A DNA stretch of 64,000 nt, from assembly GCF_018642165.1 (NCBI RefSeq), contig NZ_JAHHZM010000005.1, positions 310,001 to 374,000 of the forward strand, in the 5' to 3' direction. The translations under genes were made by a program, and so were the position numbers. Of this stretch, positions 50,270 to 59,521 are shown piece by piece. Source of the DNA: Echinicola shivajiensis. GTDB taxonomy: Bacteria; Bacteroidota; Bacteroidia; Cytophagales; Cyclobacteriaceae. The notes beneath the pieces are model-generated. The model made no database searches, had not been told where the DNA came from, and worked only from the letters and a program-made list of their open reading frames with translations. Each line of letters opens with the position of its first letter. Within the stretch, counting starts at the first letter, position 1.

Positions 50270-51679
50270 TTACCCAATAATCAGTTTTTGTCCTGGCTTG
50301 ATCTTATTGTTATTTAGCTTGTTTAGCCTTTTGATTTCCTCTATGCTAACGCCTTCCAATTTTCGGGCAATTAACCATAAAGAATCACCAGGTTGTACAA
50401 TATAAGTTTTTGGATTACCCGATAGGCGAGTGGCATCCTGTTTTGCCTTATTGCTTTCAGCAATTTGTTGGTTGAAAGCCTTAGGGTTTTGATAAATGGT
50501 CAATTGCTGACCAATTTTAATATTATTGGAATATAGACCGTTCCAAGCTTTTAGGTCGGAAACAGAAGTGCCATATCTACTGGCGATCCTTCCTAATGCA
50601 TCACCTCTTTTTACTTTATAAATAAACTTTTCAACAGGTTCTTGTTCTTCCAGGGGCTTTTCCTCTTGAATGCTTGCCAATAATCTTTCTTCCCTAATGT
50701 TAAGAGAATCTATAATCCATCCTTTGTTTTCAGCTAGATAGTTAGCTTGGTTTTTAGGAACTCTAAGGGCTATATTTCTTTGTGAATGGGGAATCTTATT
50801 TTTAATGATTGATGGATTCAAAAATTCAAGATCTTCCAAACAAACACCTGAAACTTCTGCTAGTTTTTCTAGATCCATTTCTGCATTAAAATGGACTTTT
50901 TCGTGGGCAATAGGGAAGGTGCCGTCTTCAAGGATGAGATTATGTTCATCCGCATATTTGAAGACATACATGATTGCTTGGAATTGGGGGATATATCCTC
51001 TTGTCTCTCTTGGAAGTCTATTATAGATTCCCCAGAATGTACGTTTACCTCCAGACCTTCTGATAGCCTTTCTGACATTACCAGGGCCACAGTTATATGC
51101 TGCCAGTGCCAACTCCCAGTCGCCAAACATCCTATGTAGTGCTTTGAGATATTTGCAGGCTGCCTCAGTAGCCATTTCCGGATCCATTCTTTCATCAATG
51201 TCTCTAGAAACATTTAAGTCATAAACTCTACCAGTGGCTGGCATAAACTGCCATAGCCCCATAGCGCCTACTCTAGATTTGGCCTTTGGGTTTAATCCTG
51301 ATTCTATGATTGCCAGGTACTTGATTTCATCTGGCATACCATGACGTTTAAGTGCTTCTTCAAAAAGAGGGAAATAGATTTCCTTTCTGGCCAGGGTCAT
51401 TTTAGAGTATTCCCTGTTCCTTACTGTGAAATAATTGATGAAAGCAAAGATGGTTTCATTTAGCTCAAAGGGCATTCCCGTATCCATTTTTCGAACCCTA
51501 TTATCCACTTCGTCATAAGTGAAATCAGGAATAAATTCGTAATCATAGACCGGTTCAATTGTTACCTCATTATCAGCTTCAATGAAACCACCTTCCTGTT
51601 GACCTTGAGCAATGGTAATCACGACACAGTTTATCAACAGGGATAATAGTGTATATAATTTCCAGTTTCTCATGGCCAT
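50270..51679 (-). CDS. Membrane-associated lytic transglycosylase with LysM repeats (MltD-like)
   Basis: 469 residues; a signal peptide of about 26 residues. The SLT domain (about 105-250) has catalytic E126 in YLAIIESGLNPKAKSRVGAMGLWQFMPATG, with LALAAYNCGPGNV and IPQFQAIMYVFKY. Two clear LysM modules follow at about 360-405 (YKVKRGDALGRIASRYGTSVSDLKAWN) and 422-468 (YIVQPGDSLWLIARKL); a weaker third lies near 290-320. It cleaves glycan strands of peptidoglycan, forming 1,6-anhydro ends, in the periplasm. ATG at the third codon is an alternative start. It lies 6 bp after gatA, in the same direction. Confidence 0.95.
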   Translation of the reverse strand: MAMRNWKLYTLLSLLINCVVITIAQGQQEGGFIEADNEVTIEPVYDYEFIPDFTYDEVDNRVRKMDTGMPFELNETIFAFINYFTVRNREYSKMTLARKEIYFPLFEEALKRHGMPDEIKYLAIIESGLNPKAKSRVGAMGLWQFMPATGRVYDLNVSRDIDERMDPEMATEAACKYLKALHRMFGDWELALAAYNCGPGNVRKAIRRSGGKRTFWGIYNRLPRETRGYIPQFQAIMYVFKYADEHNLILEDGTFPIAHEKVHFNAEMDLEKLAEVSGVCLEDLEFLNPSIIKNKIPHSQRNIALRVPKNQANYLAENKGWIIDSLNIREERLLASIQEEKPLEEQEPVEKFIYKVKRGDALGRIASRYGTSVSDLKAWNGLYSNNIKIGQQLTIYQNPKAFNQQIAESNKAKQDATRLSGNPKTYIVQPGDSLWLIARKLEGVSIEEIKRLNKLNNNKIKPGQKLIIG

Positions 51680-51685
51680 AATATA

Positions 51686-53116
51686 TTATTGATTTTTAAT
51701 TTTAATTAAGTAATCTGCAAAAGCGTAAAGTTCCGATTCTTTAAAAGAGTTGGTTATCACCTGTAGCCCTATCGGCAATCCCTTTTCATCAGTTCCATTA
51801 GGAATAGAAATGGCAGGAACGCCAGATACTGAAGCTTGAACAGTGTACAGATCTTCCAGGTACATTGCCACTGGATCATCGCTATGCTCTCCAAACTTGA
51901 ACGCTGTAGATGGAGTGGTAGGCATAACAATATAATCAAATTTATTTAAAAGATCCTCAGTAAACTCTTTGATTAATCTTCTGACTTTTTGCGCTTTAGT
52001 AAAGTAAGCATCATAATAGCTGGCACTTAATACGAAAGTTCCCAGCATGATCCTTCTTTTCACTTCCTCTCCAAAACCTTCCGATCTGGTCAGCTTGTAC
52101 ATGCTTTCCAGGTTATGGGCATTAGGAGTCCTGTAACCATATTTTACGCCATCAAATCTAGAAAGGTTTGAGCTGGCTTCGGCAGTGGTCAGGATATAAT
52201 AAGTAGGCAACACATATTCAAGTAGCGGGAAATCCACTTCTTCTACATGATGACCTTCTTCTTTTAGCTTATTGAGTACATCAAGGGTATGTTCTTTGAT
52301 CTCTGGCTGTAAGGCTTCAGATTCAATGGTCTCTTTCAAATAGGCCACTTTAACTGGTTTTTTTAATTCCAGCTGTTGGCTATAAGCAGGGACTTCTTTT
52401 CTGGAAACAGTGCTATCATTGTCATCAGGTCCTGCTATGACTTCCATGACAAGGGCATTGTCCTTAACATTGGTAGAGAATACCCCAATGGTGTCGAAGG
52501 ATGATGCATAAGCGATCAAGCCGAATCTTGAAACCCTGGAATAGGTAGGTTTAATCCCAACAATACCTGTAAAAGCCGCTGGCTGTCTTACAGATCCACC
52601 TGTGTCCGTTCCGAGAGAAGTGGTACAAAGATTGGTTTGCACAGCAACAGCAGACCCTCCAGATGACCCCCCAGGTACACGCTCTTCATCAAGTGCGTTA
52701 AGCACTTTTCCGTGAACCGTATTTTCATTGGAAGATCCCATACCGAACTCATCACAGTTAAGCCTGCCAATAATAATGGCATCTTCGTCGATCAGTTTTT
52801 GAACAGCTGTAGCGGTAAATTGGGATTGAAATCCTTCAAGAATTTTACTGGAAGCATTGACTTCATGGTCTGCATAGCAAAGGACATCTTTGATGCCGAT
52901 AACCATTCCCGCCAGTTTTCCAGCAGTTCCGTTTTGGATTTTTTGATCTACTTTTTCTGCTTGCTCTAAAGCAGATTGCTCATAAACTTCAACGAAGGCG
53001 TTTAAATGCGCCTTCGTCTGAATGTTCTTGAGATAATAATTGACTATCGCTTTACAGTCAGTTTCCTTATTTTCAAGCGATATTTTTATTTCGTCGAAAG
53101 AATGGAATTTTTCCAA
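51686..53116 (-). CDS. gatA: Glutamyl-tRNA(Gln)/aspartyl-tRNA(Asn) amidotransferase subunit A
   Basis: 476 residues, a normal GatA. Amidase signature triad K76 (IGIKDVL), cis-Ser S151 (PGGSSGGSAVAV) and nucleophile S175 (GTDTGGSVRQPAAF); GRLNCDEFGMGSSNENTVHG is diagnostic of GatA rather than other amidases. It hydrolyses glutamine to supply ammonia for transamidation of misacylated tRNA, together with GatB and GatC, which are elsewhere. It lies 12 bp after tatA. Confidence 0.97.
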   Translation of the reverse strand: MEKFHSFDEIKISLENKETDCKAIVNYYLKNIQTKAHLNAFVEVYEQSALEQAEKVDQKIQNGTAGKLAGMVIGIKDVLCYADHEVNASSKILEGFQSQFTATAVQKLIDEDAIIIGRLNCDEFGMGSSNENTVHGKVLNALDEERVPGGSSGGSAVAVQTNLCTTSLGTDTGGSVRQPAAFTGIVGIKPTYSRVSRFGLIAYASSFDTIGVFSTNVKDNALVMEVIAGPDDNDSTVSRKEVPAYSQQLELKKPVKVAYLKETIESEALQPEIKEHTLDVLNKLKEEGHHVEEVDFPLLEYVLPTYYILTTAEASSNLSRFDGVKYGYRTPNAHNLESMYKLTRSEGFGEEVKRRIMLGTFVLSASYYDAYFTKAQKVRRLIKEFTEDLLNKFDYIVMPTTPSTAFKFGEHSDDPVAMYLEDLYTVQASVSGVPAISIPNGTDEKGLPIGLQVITNSFKESELYAFADYLIKIKNQ

Positions 53117-53128
53117 TGGTGGTAATAT

Positions 53129-53335
53129 TTAGCTTTTCTTCTTACTTTCTCCTTTAATTCCTTCCTCAATATCATCCTGAATCTCTTTGGTAGCATCTTT
53201 GAATTCTTTGATGCCTCTGCCCAATCCTTTTGCTAATTCAGGGATTCTTTTAGCTCCGAAAAGAAGGATGATCACTAGGATAATTACCACCAAGGAACCG
53301 CCTCCTATATTTTGAATGAAACCCAATGTAGTCAT
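53129..53335 (-). CDS. tatA: Twin-arginine translocase subunit TatA/E
   Basis: 68 residues. One membrane helix at about 10-27 ([22 protein letters not shown]), the FGxxxxPE-type hinge, then the amphipathic helix [19 protein letters not shown] and a charged tail ending KGESKKKS. It forms the channel through which folded proteins cross the inner membrane. No TatC is nearby. A near-perfect promoter stands directly upstream. Confidence 0.95.
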   Translation of the reverse strand: MTTLGFIQNIGGGSLVVIILVIILLFGAKRIPELAKGLGRGIKEFKDATKEIQDDIEEGIKGESKKKS

Positions 53336-53366
53336 GATAAGCGAATTTTAGTTTTTTAAATCGTTA

Positions 53367-53397
53367 CAAAGATATAATTGTGACTTACTATCACAAA
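53367..53397 (-). promoter_or_regulatory. Promoter of the tatA-gatA unit
   Basis: On the minus strand TTTG (53397-53394), 19 bases, TATCTTTG (53374-53367): the Bacteroidota primary-sigma consensus TTTG-N19-TAnnTTTG. It starts transcription about 25-30 bp before the tatA ATG. Confidence 0.8.
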
Positions 53398-53467
53398 GGA
53401 ATAATGTACAGTTCTTTATATTTTCGTAATCTTTTTTGTAAAGATACTCATATTAAAGGATAAATGC

Positions 53468-54718
53468 TTATTTCCCCGTCAGCCAAATGGAAGGATTCAT
53501 TACTTTTAATCCTTTCCAAGTCTGGAAATGAACTTCTGAAACCCCATTATTGCCAGTGGAAACTTCCCCAATTTTGTCATTTGCTTTCACTGTTTCTCCT
53601 GATTTTACAGCAATGGTCTTTAAGCGGCTATACATGGTATAATATTCACCGTGACGGATAATGATCGTTCCGCCCATTCCTGGCACGGTGGATATTTTGG
53701 TGATCACACCATCAAATACCGCTCGGACATTTTCATTGGGGCTGGTTTGGATGTCCACGCCGTCATTGGTGATCATAATGTCTTTCAATGTTGGGTGGGC
53801 ATGTTTTCCATAGCCTCTCGAGATAAAGCCTTTGGCAACTGGCCAAGGAAGTTTTCCCCTGTTCTCAGCAAATGAACTGGACAAAGCTGCCGCTTCTGGG
53901 GTCAAAGGCATGCTGCTACCTGCTGTCTTCTTGGTGGTTGTATTGGCTTTCTTGGCTTCGGCTTCAGCTCTCCTGATCTCTTCTTCGATCACCTTACGGA
54001 TCAAATTGTTCAGTTCTTCCTGTTGTTTTTTAGTTTTTGCGATATCCTCTCGGATTTCCTTTTCTTTTGCTGAGAGTGAACTCACTATGCTTTGTTGCTC
54101 TTTTCTGAGTTTGTCAAGCTCAGTTTTTTGACTTTGCTCCTCGTTTAGAGCAGCCTCTTTTTGCCCTTTTTTGGATTCCAGTTCCTGCTTTTGTTCTTTA
54201 AGATCTGCATTGACCTTGAGGATTTGATCTACCTGTTTCTCCCTTGCATCGCTATATTGCTTGAGGTATCTCAAGCGCATGTAGAATTGTTTGAAGTTTT
54301 CAGAACTGAAAATAAATGATAACACAGTTACACCACGATTCAGCTTGGATGATACATATATCATCTGGGCATATTCTTCTTTCAGGGTCTTTAGATCGTT
54401 TTCCAAAGAACTGATCATCCCTTCTGTTTCTTTAATCTCTCTATTGAGCAATAATACCTCACTATTTAAGGTCTTTATGAAATTGCTTCTAGTTTCTAAC
54501 TGTTTGTTGACCAGGTTTAGTTCATTTATAGTATTTTTCTTTCTTGCAGAAGTTTTCTTCAAGATCTCATCAAATTCCTTTAATCTTTTCTGAACCTCGG
54601 CTTTTTCCTTCTCCAGTTGGGCACGGGTTTTCCTAGTTTGAGCCTGGATTTCTGCTGGCCCAAGCAAAAACAAAAAAGCAGTAAATAATATTAAGACCAG
54701 ATGAAAACTATGCTTCAT
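53468..54718 (-). CDS. EnvC-like murein hydrolase activator (coiled coil + degenerate LytM)
   Basis: 416 residues; signal peptide of about 26 residues (to IQAQ). Residues about 28-265 are a long coiled coil, rich in K/E/Q with heptads. Residues about 295-415 are a LytM/M23 domain (SRGYGKHAHPTLKDIMITNDGVDIQTSPNENVRAVFDGVITKI in pieces, TGNNGVSEVHFQTW). The first canonical zinc His (HxGIDI) is replaced by Asn (NDGVDI), and the HxH is reduced to EVHF. As with E. coli EnvC, it is therefore probably catalytically inactive and activates amidases during division. It is 3 bp downstream of the DUF4292 lipoprotein gene. Confidence 0.92.
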   Translation of the reverse strand: MKHSFHLVLILFTAFLFLLGPAEIQAQTRKTRAQLEKEKAEVQKRLKEFDEILKKTSARKKNTINELNLVNKQLETRSNFIKTLNSEVLLLNREIKETEGMISSLENDLKTLKEEYAQMIYVSSKLNRGVTVLSFIFSSENFKQFYMRLRYLKQYSDAREKQVDQILKVNADLKEQKQELESKKGQKEAALNEEQSQKTELDKLRKEQQSIVSSLSAKEKEIREDIAKTKKQQEELNNLIRKVIEEEIRRAEAEAKKANTTTKKTAGSSMPLTPEAAALSSSFAENRGKLPWPVAKGFISRGYGKHAHPTLKDIMITNDGVDIQTSPNENVRAVFDGVITKISTVPGMGGTIIIRHGEYYTMYSRLKTIAVKSGETVKANDKIGEVSTGNNGVSEVHFQTWKGLKVMNPSIWLTGK

Positions 54719-54721
54719 AGA

Positions 54722-55462
54722 TTAAAAATTATAGGGGAATGAAAGTGGCGTATTACTAAGGTCTACTTTATTGACTTCCATATTGACCAAGGTAGATTGA
54801 AGTTTGTCCGATTGTTGTTGGATCAGCATGGTGATGAGTATTTTATGGGCAAATGGCTGGCCTTCCAAGTCCTCAAATTCAGGGTAGACTGCAGTGAGTT
54901 TACCTTTGTGGTATCGAGAGGATGTGTTCAGTTTTTCCACTTTACCATGTTGTGCACCTATCACTGATTCATATATAATGTCATCTCTTCTTTGTGTAAG
55001 TTCAAAAGTTTTTCCTACACGGACAAGTCTGTCCCTATAGCTGACCTTGTTGGGTATATTGGCAAACAGGATGTTCTGAAATAGGTTCAAGGAAATTCTC
55101 AATCCGTAGGTATTTTGGAACTGATCATAGCTTAGGTTAATGTCCTGTCCATTGATACGGTCCTTGATTTTGATGGATTCTGTGGTGATTACACCCCTTA
55201 CGGCTTCTATACCTAAGCCAGGGCTTACACTAAACCAAATGATACTATCTTTTTTTGCTCTTAAATTTAAAGTCCCTTTGGTAGTTTTGCCATTTTGCTC
55301 CTCTAAGACCACTCTTGCTTTTGCACTGAGGTAATTGAAATCAAAATAAGAAGGGGTAAACTCCTTCATGGTTTCATCAGAGGAATAAAGATTGGTTTTT
55401 CTGGCACAACCTGCTAAAAGAACCAGGGCAGCTATAAAGCTTAGTAAAAAGTATTTACTCAT
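54722..55462 (-). CDS. DUF4292 (LolA/LolB-like) lipoprotein
   Basis: 246 residues with a lipobox (LLAGC, Cys19). After a short linker, the SAKARVVLEEQNGKTTKGTLNLRAKKDSIIWFSVSPGLGIEAVRGVIT pattern (alternating long beta strands around one sheet) matches DUF4292, whose fold resembles LolA/LolB lipoprotein carriers. A role in outer-membrane lipoprotein handling is plausible but inferred. The start overlaps the end of the TPR gene by 8 bp and the EnvC gene follows at 3 bp, so the three are translated together. Confidence 0.85.
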   Translation of the reverse strand: MSKYFLLSFIAALVLLAGCARKTNLYSSDETMKEFTPSYFDFNYLSAKARVVLEEQNGKTTKGTLNLRAKKDSIIWFSVSPGLGIEAVRGVITTESIKIKDRINGQDINLSYDQFQNTYGLRISLNLFQNILFANIPNKVSYRDRLVRVGKTFELTQRRDDIIYESVIGAQHGKVEKLNTSSRYHKGKLTAVYPEFEDLEGQPFAHKILITMLIQQQSDKLQSTLVNMEVNKVDLSNTPLSFPYNF

Positions 55463-57203
55463 AGTATTTTATGTCCTTGATTTTTTTGTTCAATACTTCG
55501 CTGATATCGTTTAAGCTAAGGGCCTTCTTCCAATATTTTAAAGCTTCGTTCTTTTCTCCTAAGTGAAATAGAATATCTCCATAATGCTCCAACATAACGC
55601 CACTAGGTTCCTCTTCATTGTCTAGAGCTCGCTCCATATATATTTTAGCCTGTTCATAATTTTCCATTTGGAACAAGACCCAAGCATGGGTATCCAAATA
55701 GGTCGCATTATTAGGAAATTGCTTTACTAGGGTATTAGACATTTTAAAGGCCTTTTGAAGGTCTTTTTTCTCCAATGAAAGGAAATAGGCATAATTGTTC
55801 AGCACATGTTCATCATTTGGAGTTTGCTTCAAAATGCTGTCATAAGTGGCATAGGCCTCTTCATTTTTGTCCAAGGCATGATAGGTGTCTCCAAGCTGGC
55901 CCATGATCATGAGATCCAATTGGTTGTTCAGTCCCTTGTTTAGCTCTTGGCTTTTAAGCAAAGATTGTTCCGCTTCCTTGTGCTTATTAAGGGCCAATTT
56001 GGTAGTGCCATGGAAGAACCAGAATTCAGGCTTTTCTTCAAAGACATCAACACCTATAGTGGTGTATTTTTCTATTTCTTCGAAATCCTTACCCAGTTCA
56101 AACATTAAACTGATAATGCTTTGCAGTACTTTTGGATCGTTCTGATTTAGGCTGATGGATTTTTGATAGTAGGAGAGTGCTGTCTCATTTTTTTTGTTAA
56201 ATAGTGCTCTGTCCCCTAATACGGAATATACTTCAGCATCTTTTGGGTTTCTTAAGATCATTAATTGCCCCAAGCTGTCCAATAAGTTCTCTCTTTCCTG
56301 GGTTTTAAGGTCTTTCTGGATAATGTCAGAATATGTTTGGGCTTTGACTTTTCCCTCAAGGTCTGGGTTGTCAAAACCTTTGTACAACTGTACCTGAGCT
56401 TCATTGATTTCTCCCTTTTTCTTCAATAAAGTATAGGAAGCCAGGTTTAGATCTCCTTGATTGGGGTATTCTTTCAGGGATTTTTGCACTACAGCCAAAG
56501 CTTGGTCGGTGCGGTTATTATTAAATAACATTTCCACTAATGCCAATACATACCTTGAATTTCCAGGATTGGCCTCTATCAGTTTTTCACCTTCTTTTAC
56601 CGCAGACCCAAGATCATTGTTTCTAAGGTAAATTCTTTGCTTTTGAACCGAAAGCTGTTCGAGCACCCCATAATATTCCTCAGCTTCATCCAAAGCCTGA
56701 AGTGCCTTGTCGAATTGCTGAGTGCCCAAATAGATGGAAGCCAATTCGAGGATATATTGTTGGTTTTTATCGGAGCTTTCAATAAGCGATTTGAGGATTT
56801 CAGCTGCTTTCTCAGGCTGATTTTGCTTAGTGTAAACCTCTGCCACCAATAAATGATAGTATTTATTGTTAGGGTCAGCTGCTATGGCTTTTTGCCCATA
56901 TTCCAGTGCATCCTCATTTTGGTTGGCCCTGGAAAGGATTTCTGCCAATTTGAAGTTGATGGCTCCAGCATTGGGGGTTAGTTCATGTGCCTTGCCAAAA
57001 TAAAAATAAGCTTTTTCAAAATCCTCCAACATCATGTGCTTTTCACCTTCAATAAAAAGGCGGTCGGCCATAGCTTCTTTTTTTTGCTGTTTTTTACTTT
57101 TACGCGAACTTGATTTTTGTGCCAATGATTCATTAGCAATGAAGGTCGTGGACAGTAAAATGGCAAATGGGAAGATATATTTGTGTATGCTTTTAAAACT
57201 CAT
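55455..57203 (-). CDS. Secreted TPR-repeat protein
   Basis: 582 residues; signal peptide (about 1-28, ending ESLAQ), then a basic patch SSSRKSKKQQKK. The whole remainder is tetratricopeptide repeats (about twelve 34-residue units, e.g. EKAYFYFGKAHELTPNAGAINFKLAEILSR, AEILKSLIESSDKNQQYILELASIYLG, EQAKIYMERALDNEEEPSGVMLEHYGDIL). It probably works as a periplasmic or outer-membrane-associated scaffold. It overlaps the DUF4292 gene, consistent with a joint role in envelope maintenance. No enzymatic domain is seen. Confidence 0.93.
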   Translation of the reverse strand: MSFKSIHKYIFPFAILLSTTFIANESLAQKSSSRKSKKQQKKEAMADRLFIEGEKHMMLEDFEKAYFYFGKAHELTPNAGAINFKLAEILSRANQNEDALEYGQKAIAADPNNKYYHLLVAEVYTKQNQPEKAAEILKSLIESSDKNQQYILELASIYLGTQQFDKALQALDEAEEYYGVLEQLSVQKQRIYLRNNDLGSAVKEGEKLIEANPGNSRYVLALVEMLFNNNRTDQALAVVQKSLKEYPNQGDLNLASYTLLKKKGEINEAQVQLYKGFDNPDLEGKVKAQTYSDIIQKDLKTQERENLLDSLGQLMILRNPKDAEVYSVLGDRALFNKKNETALSYYQKSISLNQNDPKVLQSIISLMFELGKDFEEIEKYTTIGVDVFEEKPEFWFFHGTTKLALNKHKEAEQSLLKSQELNKGLNNQLDLMIMGQLGDTYHALDKNEEAYATYDSILKQTPNDEHVLNNYAYFLSLEKKDLQKAFKMSNTLVKQFPNNATYLDTHAWVLFQMENYEQAKIYMERALDNEEEPSGVMLEHYGDILFHLGEKNEALKYWKKALSLNDISEVLNKKIKDIKYYE

Positions 57204-57317
57204 GCTTTGAATAAGTCAAATTGGTCTGGAACGGGATTAAGTCCTATACTAGAATTTTACAAACTTAATGCCTTTTTGGTTCACCAACTAATAGTCCCGG
57301 AAGTAAAATGATCAATA

Positions 57318-57752
57318 TCAGGACTTTCCTGTACTGCCATATCCGCCAGCACCTCTTTCTGTTTCAGAAAGATCGCCTGCTTCTTGCCATTGAATCTGTT
57401 CATGCTTGGCTACGACCATTTGGGCGACTCTTTCACCGTCTTTGATTTCGAAGGTTTCTTTGGACAGATTGACGAGTAGTACTTTTATTTCTCCTCGGTA
57501 ATCAGCATCTATTGTGCCAGGGCTATTCAAGACGCTAAGCCCATGTTTATAGGCCAAGCCACTTCTAGGCCTGATTTGGGCCTCAAAACCTGCAGGCAAT
57601 TCCATGTATAGACCAGTCCCTACCAATACCCTTTCCAAAGGCTCCAAAAGAATGTTTTTCTCAAGATTGGCCCTTAAATCTAAACCGGCAGACAGAATGG
57701 TTTGGTATTCCGGTAATGGGTGTTTTGATTGATTGATTACTTTTACTTTCAT
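57318..57752 (-). CDS. dut: Deoxyuridine 5'-triphosphate nucleotidohydrolase (dUTPase)
   Basis: 144 residues from ATG 57752. A longer frame from 57779 adds nine residues but begins inside the promoter box. All five trimeric dUTPase motifs are visible: AGLDLRA, RPRSGLA (motif 2), [14 protein letters not shown] (motif 3, catalytic Asp), GERVAQMV (motif 4) and [11 protein letters not shown] (motif 5, P-loop-like). It converts dUTP to dUMP, preventing uracil incorporation and feeding dTMP synthesis. It is the first gene of the minus-strand core cluster. Confidence 0.98.
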   Translation of the reverse strand: MKVKVINQSKHPLPEYQTILSAGLDLRANLEKNILLEPLERVLVGTGLYMELPAGFEAQIRPRSGLAYKHGLSVLNSPGTIDADYRGEIKVLLVNLSKETFEIKDGERVAQMVVAKHEQIQWQEAGDLSETERGAGGYGSTGKS

Positions 57753-57776
57753 GGAATTTTGAATTTTAAATAAAGT

Positions 57777-57784
57777 CAAAGATA
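57777..57784 (-). promoter_or_regulatory. dut -7 box TATCTTTG
   Basis: Perfect TAnnTTTG on the minus strand, 24 bp before the preferred dut ATG. No clear TTG at -33. Its position supports the shorter start of dut. Confidence 0.55.
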
Positions 57785-58009
57785 GGGGGTTATTTTTATT
57801 TTGAAGGAATGCTTAAGGTGAAAAATAGGAAATACCTTTTTTATCTGATTTTACCAGCTATTTGAATGGAATGAATGGTATTTATTTAGAGGATTAGTGA
57901 ATATAATAATTTTGGTATCTTTTATTTTATTGCTTTTTAACCTAATGGACTGGATCGTAACCGGTGAATGGGATCTTTTGATTTTGAAGTGATTTTAATG
58001 CAGTATTAG

Positions 58010-58017
58010 TACATTTG
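58010..58017 (+). promoter_or_regulatory. -7 box TACATTTG before the toroid protein gene
   Basis: Perfect TAnnTTTG, 61 bp before ATG 58079, with a TTTG at 57983-57986 upstream (spacing 23). A second match, TAATTTTG at 57907-57914, lies farther away. The remainder of the 57785-58078 interval shows nothing else. Confidence 0.5.
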
Positions 58018-58078
58018 CCTTAAATTAGTAACCATTTTAATCTTTAGTTAATTAATTGTTTAGCTTTTCATTTTAGTT

Positions 58079-59494
58079 ATGTTTGAATTGAGAAATTGTA
58101 TTTTGATCTTTTTTTATCTGGTAAGTTTTTTAGTGCAAGGACAGCAGGTCGTAGGCCAGTCCTCTATGGATGTCAATAGTGGGGTAAACTGTGTTAGAAC
58201 TATTGATTGGACCCGTTTTGAGGATAGATCTAAAACTTCTCCACAAAAAGAATTGATTGGTAAAATTTTACTCAATGCGAATAAATACGCCCTGACTACT
58301 TGGTGGAAGAAACGCGGCTTTTCCGGATCAGCCACAGAAAAATATTTAGACTTGAATGGGACTTCAGAACATAGGATACGTCCTGTAGCAGCTGAGGCAG
58401 AGGCATTGGCAGCTTCTTTGAGAATGGGACTTTATGATAGTTCGCTTACGGGAGTGACAAAGGAGGAGGCTGAAGCTAAAACTATTCAAATGATTCGTAG
58501 CTTGGCGCATAGCCATTTGGCCAATTCTAAAGATGGATGGGGTAGAAAATGGCAATCCGCTTTGTGGGCTGGATATACCAGTTTTGCTGCGTGGATGATG
58601 TGGGATAGGCTGGAAGAGGAAACTCGTGTTGAGGTAATGGCAATGATTTATGATGAATGTGACTGGGTCTTAGGAGATAAAGGTTTGCCAGGTATAAAGA
58701 CCTATCAGAACCTTAATGGGAAAATTGTTAGCCCAGGAGACACTGGGGCTGAGGAAAATGCTTGGGATAGCCTTATTCTTACGGTGGCCTGCGCCATGAT
58801 GCCTGAGCATCCTAGTCATTCTGAATGGATGAACAAAATGATTTTTCTGAATCTCAATGCACTGGCTAGTCCGAGTGATTTGGAATCCAGGAAAAGATAT
58901 AATGGTAAGCCATTGAACGAATGGCTGGTCGGTACCAATATCAATGAGGATGGCACCATAGTGAATCACCACTTTATTCATCCTGACTATATGACTTCTC
59001 CTTTTGAATTTAATCCCATCAAGTTTTTTTGGTTGGCCAAGCAGCCTGCGCCGAAGGCAATGCGAAGAAATGTCGACTTAATATTTAATGCATTTACGGA
59101 AAAGGAATTTCATGAGGGAGATAGTATAACTGGAGGTGTGGTTAAATCTCCAGGAGGAACTATTTATAAGCCAAACTCTGGGGATATTTTTTATCCTTTA
59201 GGAACGGACTGGGGAGAAGGGAGAAGAATGAATTTTGTTTCCTTCAATAGTGCCGTAGCTGCTTTTTCAGATGATAAAAATATGAAAACACAGGCAGCGG
59301 AATGGCTGTTAAAACAAGGGGAAGTAGTATTGGATATGCAGACTCGCTTTGATGATGGCCATACTTATTTGGATAAAAGTGAGGATAGCTATGCTTCCCG
59401 TGAAGAGTGGGTGGCAGATAAGGCTACTACAGCTTATATTATTGAAGCACTTAAACTATTGGGCCGACCAATGTACACCAACAAGAAATTTTAA
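58079..59494 (+). CDS. Secreted alpha/alpha-toroid-like protein of unknown function
   Basis: 471 residues; N-terminal signal peptide (about 1-27, ILIFFYLVSFLVQGQQVVGQ). The mature protein is helix-rich with evenly spaced aromatic/acidic segments (RPVAAEAEALAASLRMG, WQSALWAGYTSFAAWMMWDRL, GAEENAWDSLILTVACAMM, NEDGTIVNHHFIHPDYM, AAEWLLKQGEVVLDM), the texture of an (alpha/alpha) toroid such as polysaccharide lyases or GH88/105-like enzymes. I cannot assign a family or catalytic residues. It is a single-gene unit beside housekeeping genes, not in the PUL. The reverse-oriented flippase gene ends 28 bp past its stop. Confidence 0.75.
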   Translation: MFELRNCILIFFYLVSFLVQGQQVVGQSSMDVNSGVNCVRTIDWTRFEDRSKTSPQKELIGKILLNANKYALTTWWKKRGFSGSATEKYLDLNGTSEHRIRPVAAEAEALAASLRMGLYDSSLTGVTKEEAEAKTIQMIRSLAHSHLANSKDGWGRKWQSALWAGYTSFAAWMMWDRLEEETRVEVMAMIYDECDWVLGDKGLPGIKTYQNLNGKIVSPGDTGAEENAWDSLILTVACAMMPEHPSHSEWMNKMIFLNLNALASPSDLESRKRYNGKPLNEWLVGTNINEDGTIVNHHFIHPDYMTSPFEFNPIKFFWLAKQPAPKAMRRNVDLIFNAFTEKEFHEGDSITGGVVKSPGGTIYKPNSGDIFYPLGTDWGEGRRMNFVSFNSAVAAFSDDKNMKTQAAEWLLKQGEVVLDMQTRFDDGHTYLDKSEDSYASREEWVADKATTAYIIEALKLLGRPMYTNKKF

Positions 59495-59521
59495 GAGTAA
59501 GTAACAAAATACCCTAAAGTG

